Below are positions 28,386 to 37,436 of a DNA stretch of 64,000 bases, piece by piece. The position numbers were made by a program, and so were the translations under genes. Under the pieces are notes generated by a model. That model was not told where the DNA came from. It searched no databases and saw only the letters and a program-made list of their open reading frames with translations. The DNA is taken from positions 806,001 through 870,000 of the forward strand of contig OY776378.1 in the NCBI GenBank assembly GCA_963675575.1, given 5' to 3'. The DNA comes from JAGLOK01 sp963675575. GTDB lineage: Bacteria; Bacillota; Clostridia; Christensenellales; UMGS416. Numbering within the stretch: position 1 is the stretch's first letter; the number at the start of each line of letters is the position of its first letter.

Positions 28386-29858
28386 ATGCTAAAAGATTAT
28401 GAATTTTGGTTTGTTGTAGGGTCTCAGTTACTATATGGTTCTGAAGTTTTGGATACCGTTTCCGCCCGTGCATCTAAAATGGCGGATAATATGAACGCTA
28501 GCGGCAATTTGCCTTGCAAGTTAGTGTGCAAATTAGTTGCCAAGTCAAATGAGGAAATTAGCGATATTGTTAAAGAAGCAAATTACGATGATCGATGTGC
28601 AGGAATTATCACTTGGTGCCATACTTTCTCGCCAAGCAAAATGTGGATAGACGGACTTACCCGGCTTCAAAAGCCATACTGCCACTTCGCTACACAATAC
28701 AATCTGGAAATACCCAATGAAGAAATCGACATGAACTTCATGAACCTCAACCAATCTGCGCATGGCGATCGTGAGCATGGGTTTATTGCTACGCGTCTTC
28801 GTATGCCGCGCAAGGTAATTGCCGGCTTTTGGAAAGATGAAACTGCACAAAAGCGTTTGGGAGGCTGGATGCGCGCGGCTGTCGGTGTAGCGTTCAGCAG
28901 ATCTTTGAAGGTCATGCGCTTTGGCGACAATATGCGTGAAGTCGCAGTGACTGAAGGCGATAAAGTTGAAGCGCAGATTAAGCTTGGATGGCAGGTAAAC
29001 ACTTGGCCGGTAGGCGAACTGGTGGAACACATGGATACTGTCTCAGAAGATGAAATTGATGCGCTTATGGACAAGTATTCTGCTGAATATGAAATCGCAA
29101 CTGATGATGTAGAAGCCATCCGCTATCAGGCAAGAGAAGAGATTGCGATGCGCAAGATGCTGGAACGGGAAGGCTGCAAAGCATTTTCAAACACGTTCGA
29201 GAATCTTTATGGTATGAAACAGCTGCCGGGTCTCGCGTCCCAGCATCTTATGTCACAAGGCTATGGTTATGGTGGTGAAGGCGACTGGAAGGTCGCTGCG
29301 ATGACTGCGATTATCAAAGCTATGGGTGAAGGTAAAAAAGGTGGAGCGACATTTATGGAGGACTATACTTATCACCTTGAAAAGGGAAATGAATATAGCC
29401 TCGGTGCGCATATGCTGGAAGTATGCTCGTCTATAGCAGCGGATAAACCCAGGATAGAAGTTCATGAGCTTGGAATAGGCGACCGCGAAAATCCTGCGCG
29501 ACTCGTTTTTGAAGGCATTCCCGGAAAAGCAATAACCGTCAGCCTGATTGATTTGGGAGGCAGGTTTCGTCTGATTTGTCAGGATGTCGAATGTGTTGAG
29601 CCGATTATGGAAATGCCGAATTTACCTGTGGCACGCGTAATGTGGAAACCTGAACCGAACCTGACCGCAGGCATTGAATGTTGGATATTGGCAGGAGGAG
29701 CTCACCATACCACGCTGTCTTATGATGTTACTTCCGAGCAAATGCGTGACTGGGCGAGAATGATGGAAATAGAGTTTGTGCACATTGGTTCGGAAACAAC
29801 TCCCGAGAAAATTGAAGAGGAACTCTTCTTAAAGGATATTGCTTGGAAATTGAAATGA
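28386..29858 (+). CDS. araA: L-arabinose isomerase
   Basis: The 490-residue enzyme converts L-arabinose to L-ribulose in the cytoplasm using Mn2+. Family motifs are FWFVVGSQLLYG at the start, WCHTFSPSKMWI, ATQYN, KGGATFMEDYTYHLEKG (catalytic Glu), AHMLEVCSSIA and GGAHHTTLSY near the C-terminus (metal-site His). Length and motifs are complete. The start follows AAGGAGATAAATT. It is the second gene of the arabinose operon. Confidence 0.96.
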   Translation: MLKDYEFWFVVGSQLLYGSEVLDTVSARASKMADNMNASGNLPCKLVCKLVAKSNEEISDIVKEANYDDRCAGIITWCHTFSPSKMWIDGLTRLQKPYCHFATQYNLEIPNEEIDMNFMNLNQSAHGDREHGFIATRLRMPRKVIAGFWKDETAQKRLGGWMRAAVGVAFSRSLKVMRFGDNMREVAVTEGDKVEAQIKLGWQVNTWPVGELVEHMDTVSEDEIDALMDKYSAEYEIATDDVEAIRYQAREEIAMRKMLEREGCKAFSNTFENLYGMKQLPGLASQHLMSQGYGYGGEGDWKVAAMTAIIKAMGEGKKGGATFMEDYTYHLEKGNEYSLGAHMLEVCSSIAADKPRIEVHELGIGDRENPARLVFEGIPGKAITVSLIDLGGRFRLICQDVECVEPIMEMPNLPVARVMWKPEPNLTAGIECWILAGGAHHTTLSYDVTSEQMRDWARMMEIEFVHIGSETTPEKIEEELFLKDIAWKLK

Positions 29859-29868
29859 GGATGAAAAT

Positions 29869-30558
29869 ATGCTCGAAGAATTAAAAAAACAAGTCTTTGA
29901 AGCGAATTTGCTTCTGCCTAAATACAAACTGGTTACTTTCACCTGGGGAAATGTTTCCGCGGTTGACCGTGATTCGGGATTGGTTGTTATAAAACCTTCA
30001 GGCGTTCCTTATGAGAGCATGACTGCAGACGATCTGGTTGTAGTTAATCTTGAAGGAAAAATTGTTGAAGGCAAGTACAAACCGTCATCGGACACTCCGA
30101 CACACATTGAGCTATATAAGGCGTTTCCGGAATTGGGCGGGGTTGTACACACTCATTCCAGATGGGCGACCATTTATGCGCAGGCCGGCCGAGGAATTAA
30201 GCCCATTGGCACTACTCACGGCGATTATTTCTACGGCGAGATTCCCTGCACCAGACCCATGACTAAAGATGAAATAAATGGTGCGTATGAGAAGGAGACG
30301 GGTTCGGTTATTATAGAAACTTTTAATAGGATTAATCCGATGAGTATCCCCGCGGTTCTCGTATACAGCCATGGTCCGTTTGCGTGGGGAAAAGATGCAC
30401 AAGAAGCTGTTCACAATGCTGTTGTTTTGGAAGAGATAGCATTTATGAATTGGCATGCTTTTATGCTAAATCCGGAAATAGGCCCAATGCCGCCGGAATT
30501 GCTGGATAAGCATTATCTTCGAAAACATGGGGACAAAGCATATTACGGGCAGGGATAA
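29869..30558 (+). CDS. araD: L-ribulose-5-phosphate 4-epimerase
   Basis: The 229-residue class II aldolase-fold enzyme makes D-xylulose-5-phosphate from L-ribulose-5-phosphate. Zinc-site residues are visible in VVHTHSRWATIYAQAG and YSHGPFAWG, with TTHGDYFYG and the phosphate-binding GNVSAVD and KPSGVPYE loops. The length matches AraD of E. coli (231). It follows araA by 10 bp and ends the araA/araD block; its product joins the pathway fed by the next gene. Confidence 0.95.
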   Translation: MLEELKKQVFEANLLLPKYKLVTFTWGNVSAVDRDSGLVVIKPSGVPYESMTADDLVVVNLEGKIVEGKYKPSSDTPTHIELYKAFPELGGVVHTHSRWATIYAQAGRGIKPIGTTHGDYFYGEIPCTRPMTKDEINGAYEKETGSVIIETFNRINPMSIPAVLVYSHGPFAWGKDAQEAVHNAVVLEEIAFMNWHAFMLNPEIGPMPPELLDKHYLRKHGDKAYYGQG

Positions 30559-30692
30559 AAAGTACCAAAAATAACCTGTATGTTTTGTTTTCGTCTTTTG
30601 ACGATAAAGCTACTAATTTGAGCGGCACGGGTTCTGTTTAAATCCTAATTGGGCTATACGGAATCATATTATAAAAGAATAGGGAAATCAAA

Positions 30693-32156
30693 ATGTATTA
30701 CATTGGAATAGATTTGGGTACATCGTCAGTAAAAGTATTAGTGGTGGATTCTAAACATAATATTGTTTGCGAGGCAAAAAGGGAATACCCTGTGGAGTTT
30801 CCAAAAGAAAAATGGGCGATACAGGACCCAGATGGTTGGTGGGAAAAAACTGTTGAAGCCATTAAGGAAGTAGTTTTAAAAGGCGCGATAGGCAAGAATG
30901 AAGTATCCGCGATTGGATTTAGTGGGCAAATGCATGGTTTGGTGGCACTTGATAGCCAAGGAGATGTGCTATTTCCCAGCATATTATGGTGTGACAACAG
31001 GACGGAAAAAGAATGCGAAGAAATAACGGACTATTTTACTCCTGAGAAATTAAAAGAATATACAGCCAATAAAGCTTTGACAGGGTTTACTGCGCCCAAA
31101 GTATTATGGGTAAAAAAACACCAACCGGAGCTTTTTAAAAAAATTGCGCATATTATGCTCCCCAAAGATTATCTAAGGTATAAACTGACGGGAGATTTCG
31201 CAACTGATGTTTCTGATGCCGCAGGAACACTAATGCTAGATGTTAAAAACAGAGTTTGGTCCAAAGAAATGCTCAGTTATTTGGAAATAGAAGAAAACGT
31301 AATGCCAAAATTATTCGAATCTTATGAAACGACCGGATTTTTAAATCAAGAATCTTTAGAGTTGTTGGGATTGAAAGGTGAGGTCAGAGTTGTTGGCGGC
31401 GCCGGAGACAATGCCGCCGGGGCTGTTGGCGCGGGGGTTGTAAAAGAAGGATTAATTCTTATAACTCTAGGAACTTCCGGGGTTGTTTTTGCGCCGAGAG
31501 AAAATTTTGCTGTTGATGATGAATGTAAACTTAATGTGTTTTGTGATGCGACTGGAAAGTATCATTCAATGGGCGTGATTCTTTCTGCCGCCAATTCTCT
31601 CAAATGGTGGTCAGAGACAGCCGGAGAGTCCGTTGAGGAACTTTTGATTGAAGCTGAAGAAGCGTCCGATGAAAACTCAAAAGTAATATTTTTGCCGCAT
31701 TTAATGGGGGAAAGATTTGACGCAAATGCAAAGGGAGCTTTTTTGGGGCTTAATATGAATTCGACAAGAGCTGCTATGACAAGAGCCGTTTTAGAAGGTG
31801 TTTTGTATCATTTAAAAGATTACCTCGAAATATCCAAAAGTTTAGGCACAAAAATAAATGCCATAAGAGTTATAGGAGGAGGAGCGCAATCACTTTTTTG
31901 GAAGCAGATGCTCGCTGATATAATGGCTGTAAATGTTGAAGAAATTAACACAAATCAGGGAGGAGCTTTAGGCGCTTGTATTTTAGCTATGGTAGGCGAC
32001 GGTCACTTTGCAGATGTGGAAGAGGGATGCAATGAAATAATTAAAGTTTCTAATGTGATTTTGCCAGATATAGAAAAAGCGGCAAAATATCAAGGGAAAT
32101 ATCTCCTATATAAAAAAGCGTATCCTGCACTTAAGGATTGGTTTGCATATCAGTAA
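30693..32156 (+). CDS. xylB: xylulokinase
   Basis: The 487-residue FGGY kinase phosphorylates D-xylulose. Motifs are YIGIDLGTSSVKVLVVD, GFSGQMHGLVALD, LWCDNRTEKECEE, VVGGAGDNAAGAVGAG, ITLGTSGVVFAP and the C-terminal IRVIGGGAQSLFWKQMLADI. The length matches XylB. A 134-bp gap separates it from araD, so it may have its own promoter. No xylA lies in the window. Confidence 0.93.
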   Translation: MYYIGIDLGTSSVKVLVVDSKHNIVCEAKREYPVEFPKEKWAIQDPDGWWEKTVEAIKEVVLKGAIGKNEVSAIGFSGQMHGLVALDSQGDVLFPSILWCDNRTEKECEEITDYFTPEKLKEYTANKALTGFTAPKVLWVKKHQPELFKKIAHIMLPKDYLRYKLTGDFATDVSDAAGTLMLDVKNRVWSKEMLSYLEIEENVMPKLFESYETTGFLNQESLELLGLKGEVRVVGGAGDNAAGAVGAGVVKEGLILITLGTSGVVFAPRENFAVDDECKLNVFCDATGKYHSMGVILSAANSLKWWSETAGESVEELLIEAEEASDENSKVIFLPHLMGERFDANAKGAFLGLNMNSTRAAMTRAVLEGVLYHLKDYLEISKSLGTKINAIRVIGGGAQSLFWKQMLADIMAVNVEEINTNQGGALGACILAMVGDGHFADVEEGCNEIIKVSNVILPDIEKAAKYQGKYLLYKKAYPALKDWFAYQ

Positions 32157-32171
32157 GATTAGATATGGGAA

Positions 32172-32311
32172 TGTGTCAAAATTTTGGACAGAATGGTAAA
32201 AGAATTATAATAGAAATAAGAAGGGAAAAACCATTCAAAAACGCCGAAACAAATATGACGAACAATTCAAGAGAAATGCAATCAAATTATCGTATGCGAC
32301 TTTATAAGATA
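32172..32311 (+). pseudogene. IS3-family left end with truncated orfA
   Basis: A terminal-repeat-like TGTGTCAAAATTTTGGACAG (32172-32191) is followed by an open stretch (about 32221-32307) encoding KTIQKRRNKYDEQFKRNAIK and LSYAT. This is the N-terminus of IS3/IS150-type OrfA (helix-turn-helix subunit). It breaks off after about 25 residues. There is no good start codon and no orfB, so it is a dead fragment between xylB and tex. Confidence 0.7.
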
Positions 32312-32431
32312 AAAAAAATACATTCCTATACCCACTCAGTATATGAAGCCATTTGAAATGGAATTATCCTACGAACAAAGTGCTTAATAACTTTTTTTAT
32401 GTTAAAATATACTCCACAACGGAGGGATAAA

Positions 32432-34582
32432 ATGAACATAACAACAAAGCTGGCACAAGAGTTTGATATCAAACAACAGTATGTTTCAAACATCATAACT
32501 TTAATAGATGAACAAAACACCATTCCATTTATTGCGCGATACCGAAAAGAAATGACGGGTTCGCTGGATGATCAGGTTTTGCGTGAACTTTCTGACAGAC
32601 TGACATATTTAAAAAGCCTTGAGAAGCGTAAAGAGGAAGTAGCCCAAAGCATAAAGTCTCAGGACATGATGACGGATGTTATTATGGCGTCGATTGATAA
32701 AGCGATGACAATGGCTGAAATTGAAGATATATATAGACCATATAAGAAAAAAAGAAGAACGAGGGCGACCATTGCAAAAGAAGCGGGGCTTACACCTCTT
32801 GCGGATATTATTTTTAAACAGGATATAAAATCAGGCAAAATAGACGATGTCGCACGGCAATATATAGATGCCCAAAAAGGCATAGAAAATATTGAACAAG
32901 CGATTGAGGGTGCAAAGGACATCATAGCAGAAACTGTGAGCGACGATGCCGAAGTTCGTAAAATACTTCGTTCGTACTCTTTGCGTGAAGGTATAATAGA
33001 ATCTCGAGGCAAAAATGATGACGATTCGGTTTATGAAATGTATTATAAATATGATGAACCGGTAAGTAAGATACCCGGTTATAGGATTCTTGCTTTAAAC
33101 CGTGGTGAAAAAGAAGAACATCTCAAGGTGAAAATCAATGTTTCAGAAGAAGATGTGCTATATAAACTAAACGCCAAGTTCACAAAAAAAGGCAGCATAA
33201 CAACTAAATATGTGAATGAAGCGGTTAAAGATTCCTGGGAAAGGTTGATTAAGCCATCAATTGAGCGTGAAGTGCGTAATGAATTGACCGACAAAGCAAA
33301 TGAACACGCAATAGGAATGTTTGCATTAAATCTGAAGCCGCTGCTACTGCAGCCGCCCATAAAGGGTAAAGTCACTTTGGGACTGGATCCCGCATATCGC
33401 ACAGGTTGTAAAATTGCAGTTGTGGATGAGACGGGCAAGGTTTTAGATGACACAGTGATATACCCTACTCCACCTGTAAATAAAGTTGAAGAAGCAAAAG
33501 CCACGCTTAAATCGCTGATTGAAAAGCATGATATAAATATCATCTCCATAGGAAACGGAACAGCCTCAAAAGAGTCTGAGATGTTTGTGGCGGAGCTTAT
33601 CGGGGAGACCGACAAAAAGCTTCAATATATGGTGGTGAATGAATCGGGTGCATCAGTATACTCTGCATCAAAGCTTGCGGCAAAGGAATTTCCGCAGTAT
33701 GACGTATCCATTAGAAGCGCAATATCTATTGCAAGAAGGCTGCAGGATCCGCTTGCAGAGCTTGTGAAAATAGACCCAAAATCTATCGGTGTAGGTCAAT
33801 ATCAGCACGACATGCCAAAGGCTAGGTTGGATACTGCCCTAGGTGGTGTGGTAGAGGACTGCGTTAACGCAGTAGGTGTTGATATAAATACTGCTTCAGC
33901 TCCGCTTTTAACGCACATATCAGGACTTAGCGCCACCGTTGCGAATAATATTGTAGCCTATAGAGAAGAAAAGGGCAGTTTTAAAAACCGCAAAGAACTT
34001 AAAAAAGTTGCTAAGTTGGGGCCGAAGGCATATGAGCAAAGTGCTGGATTTTTACGAATTCCGAACGGTAAAAACATACTGGATAATACATCTGTGCACC
34101 CTGAATCATATGACGCAGCAAAGAAGCTTCTAAACCTTTTTGATTATAAGCTTTCAGATATCGCAAATGATGGATTAAAGGATTTGCCAAAACATATAAA
34201 TGACATGGGAGAAAAAACGGTTGCTGACGCATGCGACATAGGTGTGCCAACGCTAAAGGACATTGTTGCAGAGCTTCTAAAGCCAGGGCGAGATATACGA
34301 GATGAATTGCCTCCTCCGGTGCTTCGAAGCGACATCATGACAATGTCGGATTTAAAAGTGGGAATGGAGCTTACCGGTACAGTTCGCAATGTTATCGACT
34401 TTGGCGTATTCGTCGACATTGGCGTTCATCAAGATGGTCTGGTTCATATTTCACAGCTGAGCGACAGTTTTGTAAAGCATCCATCAGACATCGTAAAAGT
34501 TGGCGACATAGTCAAAGTAACCGTGATGGGAGTAGATGAAGATAAGAAGAGGATATCGCTATCTATGCGCAAGCAAAACTAA
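32432..34582 (+). CDS. tex: Tex family RNA-binding transcription accessory protein
   Basis: The 716-residue protein has Tex N-terminal helices (FIARYRKEMTGSLDD), a YqgF-type RNase H-like domain (LGLDPAYRTGCKIAVVDETG), helix-hairpin-helix segments (DINTASAPLLTHISGLSATVA) and a C-terminal S1 RNA-binding domain (VIDFGVFVDIGVHQDGLVHISQLSD). ATG 32432 follows ACGGAGGGATAA and is preferred over an in-frame start 11 codons earlier. It is a conserved housekeeping gene linked to transcription and RNA processing, and the last clearly chromosomal gene before the mobile region. Confidence 0.95.
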   Translation: MNITTKLAQEFDIKQQYVSNIITLIDEQNTIPFIARYRKEMTGSLDDQVLRELSDRLTYLKSLEKRKEEVAQSIKSQDMMTDVIMASIDKAMTMAEIEDIYRPYKKKRRTRATIAKEAGLTPLADIIFKQDIKSGKIDDVARQYIDAQKGIENIEQAIEGAKDIIAETVSDDAEVRKILRSYSLREGIIESRGKNDDDSVYEMYYKYDEPVSKIPGYRILALNRGEKEEHLKVKINVSEEDVLYKLNAKFTKKGSITTKYVNEAVKDSWERLIKPSIEREVRNELTDKANEHAIGMFALNLKPLLLQPPIKGKVTLGLDPAYRTGCKIAVVDETGKVLDDTVIYPTPPVNKVEEAKATLKSLIEKHDINIISIGNGTASKESEMFVAELIGETDKKLQYMVVNESGASVYSASKLAAKEFPQYDVSIRSAISIARRLQDPLAELVKIDPKSIGVGQYQHDMPKARLDTALGGVVEDCVNAVGVDINTASAPLLTHISGLSATVANNIVAYREEKGSFKNRKELKKVAKLGPKAYEQSAGFLRIPNGKNILDNTSVHPESYDAAKKLLNLFDYKLSDIANDGLKDLPKHINDMGEKTVADACDIGVPTLKDIVAELLKPGRDIRDELPPPVLRSDIMTMSDLKVGMELTGTVRNVIDFGVFVDIGVHQDGLVHISQLSDSFVKHPSDIVKVGDIVKVTVMGVDEDKKRISLSMRKQN

Positions 34583-34614
34583 GTGAAACTATGAAATCAA
34601 ATGATAATACAAAA

Positions 34615-34645
34615 GCACATCCAATACTAAAGGATGTGCTAAACT
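34615..34645 (+). terminator. terminator after tex
   Basis: A perfect 8-bp stem (GCACATCC 34615-34622, GGATGTGC 34632-34639) with a 9-base loop lies 32 bp after the tex stop and is followed by TAAACTTTT. The T run is weak but the position is right. Confidence 0.65.
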
Positions 34646-34808
34646 TTTGAATAGGAAACTATTTTATTTGTGTCCTATTATAGATTTTGGCGGAGAGACG
34701 GTATTAATTGCGAAACTTTTCAATAGCATAAAAACAAGGTTTTTCTCCTAAAAAGGGGACTTTTTTATTATAAAATAAGAAAACCCACTAAAATATGGAG
34801 GAAAACAG

Positions 34809-35121
34809 ATGAATAATAATCAAGTAGTAATAAGTAAAGACGTTCAAATAGATAGACTACTAATATCAAAATTGAAACCATTTGATAAACAGCCCTTTAA
34901 AAGTTACAGTTCTGAGAAGATAAAGAGCTTAGCAGAAAGCATTAATGAGCAAGGTGTTATCCTACCAATACTAGTCCGTCCAATTCAAGATACAAGATAT
35001 GACTACGAAATAATATTTGGACATAATAGGGTGCAGGCTTCTATGCTCGCAGGAATCAATGATATCCCTTGCCGCGTACGTGAGCTTGATGACAATACAG
35101 CGACAATAATAATGATAGACA
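34809..35121 (+). pseudogene. truncated parB (N-terminal nuclease-like domain only)
   Basis: About 104 residues match the N-terminal half of the intact ParB encoded at 40197-41153: ISKLKPFDKQPFKSY, ESINEQGVILPILVRP, GHNRVQASMLAGINDIPCRVRELDD. Similarity stops after TATIIM, exactly where an IS3 transposase fragment begins, so the helix-turn-helix and dimer domains are lost. The divergence from the intact copy shows it is an old, related parB and not a recent duplicate. A good GGAGGAAAACAG site precedes the ATG. Confidence 0.82.
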
Positions 35122-35331
35122 CCATATGATAATGCAGTAGCAGAGTCATTTTTCAGAAGTCTAAAAGGAGAAGAAACAAATCACTTCTTTTACAAAACAT
35201 ATGAAGATTTACAAGAATCTATTGATGAATACATTCATTCCTTCAACAATGAAAGACCGCACAATAAGTTGAAAGATTTAACGCCTAATGAATGTGAAAA
35301 AAGGTACTATAAAAACCTGAAAATCGTGTAA
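35119..35331 (+). pseudogene. IS3-family transposase (OrfB) C-terminal remnant
   Basis: Reading from 35119 gives TPYDNAVAESFFRSLKGE, followed further on by IHSFNNERPHNKLKDLTPNE and a stop at 35329-35331. This is the C-terminal end of the IS3/IS150 rve integrase domain with its last catalytic Glu (AES). It has no start and is joined directly to the broken parB. Downstream, at 35539-35559, a sequence like an IS3 right end (CTGTCCAATAAAATGTGTCCA) resembles the reverse complement of the IS3 end at 32172. Confidence 0.82.
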
Positions 35332-35578
35332 CACAACTCGAACCCCTTAATTAAATAATCATATAAATTTAAAAAAATACTGCCTGACTTAGTAAGTAGG
35401 CTTATTTCCTATATGAATAATTAAGCTATCGGTAATGAAAATATGCTAAATAGGTATAATTTTGAGAAATCAACAATATTAACGTGATTTACTCACAAAA
35501 AAAGATAAAAAATAATAAAAAAGGCAAACCTTGTTGGACTGTCCAATAAAATGTGTCCAATATTGCGTTACCCGTTCA

Positions 35579-37436
35579 GTGTGGTCAGACTGTCCGAAAA
35601 CCGATAACCAGCCAAAGCAAATAGTAAAATATGATATAATAGGAAGAAAAAAGGTATTATATTATGGATTACATAAAAGGCAAAAAAAGAGGACAAAAAA
35701 CCTTTCTGCCGGACTGCATAGAAGATATGATAAAAGAGGATAATCCGGTAAGAGTGATAGATGCGTTTGTAGATGGTTTGAATTTAAAAGAATTAGGGAT
35801 AAAAAGGGCCAAACCAAACGCGACAGGTCATCCAAGCTATGATCCGAGAGACCTCTTAAAGCTTTATGTATACGGATATATAAACGGAATTAGAAGCTCA
35901 AGAAAGCTTATGAAAGAAAGCCATCGCAATATAGAGTTATTCTATCTTATCAATAAACTAAGACCGGACTTTAGAACAATATCAGATTTCAGAAAAGATA
36001 ATAAAAAAGCAATAAAGAATGTATTTAAAAGTTTTGTAAAGATATGCATGAAACTTAAATTGTACGAAAGCAAACTACTGGCAATAGACGGCACAAAAAT
36101 TCGAGCGGTAAATTCAAAAAGCAAAGCATATAACAAGAAAACACTGAACGAAAAACTAGCGAGAATAGATGAAAATATTGCAAAGTATCTACGTCAAATG
36201 GATGAAGAGGATAGTCGCAAAAATGAAGACAAAGAATACACTTCGGAGGAAATAAAGGGCTTCATAGAAGAGCTAAAGACAAGAAAAGAGAAATATCAGG
36301 ATTATCTGAAAGAGCTCAATGAAACGGGAGAAACACAGAAATTAACAACAGACCCCGAAGCACGTGTCATGCATTCAAAAGACGGATATAAATGCGCATT
36401 CAACGTGCAGAGCGCAGTGGACGGTGGCAGCCATCTTATCGCAGGATATGAAGTAACAAACGCTTGTACTGACCAGGGCTTGCTTAATCAAGTGTCGAAA
36501 GAGACTAAAGAAACACTTGAAAAGGACTCAATTGAAATAACAGCGGATAAAGGTTATGACAGCAGAAAAGATATTTTAAATTGCATATTAAGTGGAACAA
36601 TTCCAAATGTAGCACTTAAATACGATAAAAAAGAAAGAATATATAATCTGGAGTATGAGGAAGCTAAAATCAGCGAAGAGGAGAGAAAATCCACAAAATC
36701 CGAGGACATAGAAAAATGTATCAAAGCAGGAATACTGCCTGAATGCTTTGAAAATACAGCGGTCTCAATAGAAGTACAAAAGCAAAGCGAAAAAAGCTGT
36801 TTTATGCGGAATGAAGATGGTACAGTAACATGTCCGATGGGACACATATTAAAAAAGACCAAAAGCAAAAAACACGGTGATATATATACCAATAAAGACG
36901 CATGCAGACAATGCCCAAACAGATGCACAAGTGGTAAAAACCATAAAGAAGTAAGCTTTGGACCCGACACTAAATATGTACCTGTCAAAATGTATGGTAA
37001 TTACAAGCACAAGCTGCTAAAGATCCCAAAAGATATCATCCAAAGAACACCGTATAACAGTTTCAATCGAAAAGACGAAATTCATAAGAAGGTAGTCTTA
37101 ACAATAAAGCATGATAAGGAGAAATTAAAAGAGCGAATGTGTTTGTCAGAGCATCCATTTGGGACGGTTAAGTGGCATCACGGAGCACATTATCTACTAT
37201 GCAAAGGTAAAGAAAAAGCAACTGCTGAGCTTGGGTTTAGTTTCCTTGCTTACAATATAGTAAGAGCGATAAATATGGTGGGAACAAAGAGATTGATAGA
37301 GGTAATGAGGGAGTAAAACTCTTGATTCTTCTTTTAAATATATAGCAATAGAGTAAAAACAGCCAACAATCAGAAAGTTTGTCTGAAAACAGGCTGTTTT
37401 TAAATTTTACGTCTGAGTTATCAGACGATGTGTGGC
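35579..37436 (+). mobile_element. IS1182-type insertion sequence, copy 1 of a tandem pair
   Basis: The unit repeats with a period of exactly 1851 bp; copy 2 starts at 37430. Similarity begins at GTGTGG (35579) and ends at GATGTGTGGC (37436). The right end holds a 10-bp-stem terminator (37355-37401) and a CGTCTGA-GTTA-TCAGACG hairpin (37410-37427). No long terminal inverted repeat is obvious. Only the motif TCAGAC recurs near both ends. Three upstream base differences from copy 2 are at 35585, 35614 and 35617. Confidence 0.8.
35664..37316 (+). CDS. IS1182-type transposase, copy 1
   Basis: This 550-residue DDE transposase has an N-terminal DUF772-type domain (YDPRDLLKLYVYGYINGIRSS), the first catalytic Asp in LLAIDGTKIRA, the second in ITADKGYDSRKDIL, a cysteine-rich insert (TCPMGHIL, ACRQCPNRC) and a C-terminal EHPFGTVKWHHGAHY segment. 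It appears intact. The protein is identical to that of copy 2; the only base difference I found in the coding region is silent, A at 36191 versus C at 38042. Confidence 0.92.
   Translation: MDYIKGKKRGQKTFLPDCIEDMIKEDNPVRVIDAFVDGLNLKELGIKRAKPNATGHPSYDPRDLLKLYVYGYINGIRSSRKLMKESHRNIELFYLINKLRPDFRTISDFRKDNKKAIKNVFKSFVKICMKLKLYESKLLAIDGTKIRAVNSKSKAYNKKTLNEKLARIDENIAKYLRQMDEEDSRKNEDKEYTSEEIKGFIEELKTRKEKYQDYLKELNETGETQKLTTDPEARVMHSKDGYKCAFNVQSAVDGGSHLIAGYEVTNACTDQGLLNQVSKETKETLEKDSIEITADKGYDSRKDILNCILSGTIPNVALKYDKKERIYNLEYEEAKISEEERKSTKSEDIEKCIKAGILPECFENTAVSIEVQKQSEKSCFMRNEDGTVTCPMGHILKKTKSKKHGDIYTNKDACRQCPNRCTSGKNHKEVSFGPDTKYVPVKMYGNYKHKLLKIPKDIIQRTPYNSFNRKDEIHKKVVLTIKHDKEKLKERMCLSEHPFGTVKWHHGAHYLLCKGKEKATAELGFSFLAYNIVRAINMVGTKRLIEVMRE

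Noticed and set aside
34688..34701. TGGCGGAGAGACGG resembles the reverse complement of a tRNA-Ser 3' end, as used by integrases as attachment site
   Set aside because: The adjoining bases do not continue into a T-arm or cloverleaf, and no matching second copy was found in the window.
34809..34850. Truncated parB as an intact small ParB-like gene
   Set aside because: Similarity to the full ParB ends abruptly at an IS3 transposase fragment, so it is a broken gene.
35531..35743. Small frames overlapping the transposase starts (also at 37379-37594)
   Set aside because: They run through the element's left end and into the transposase gene in another frame, with no ribosome site or homology.
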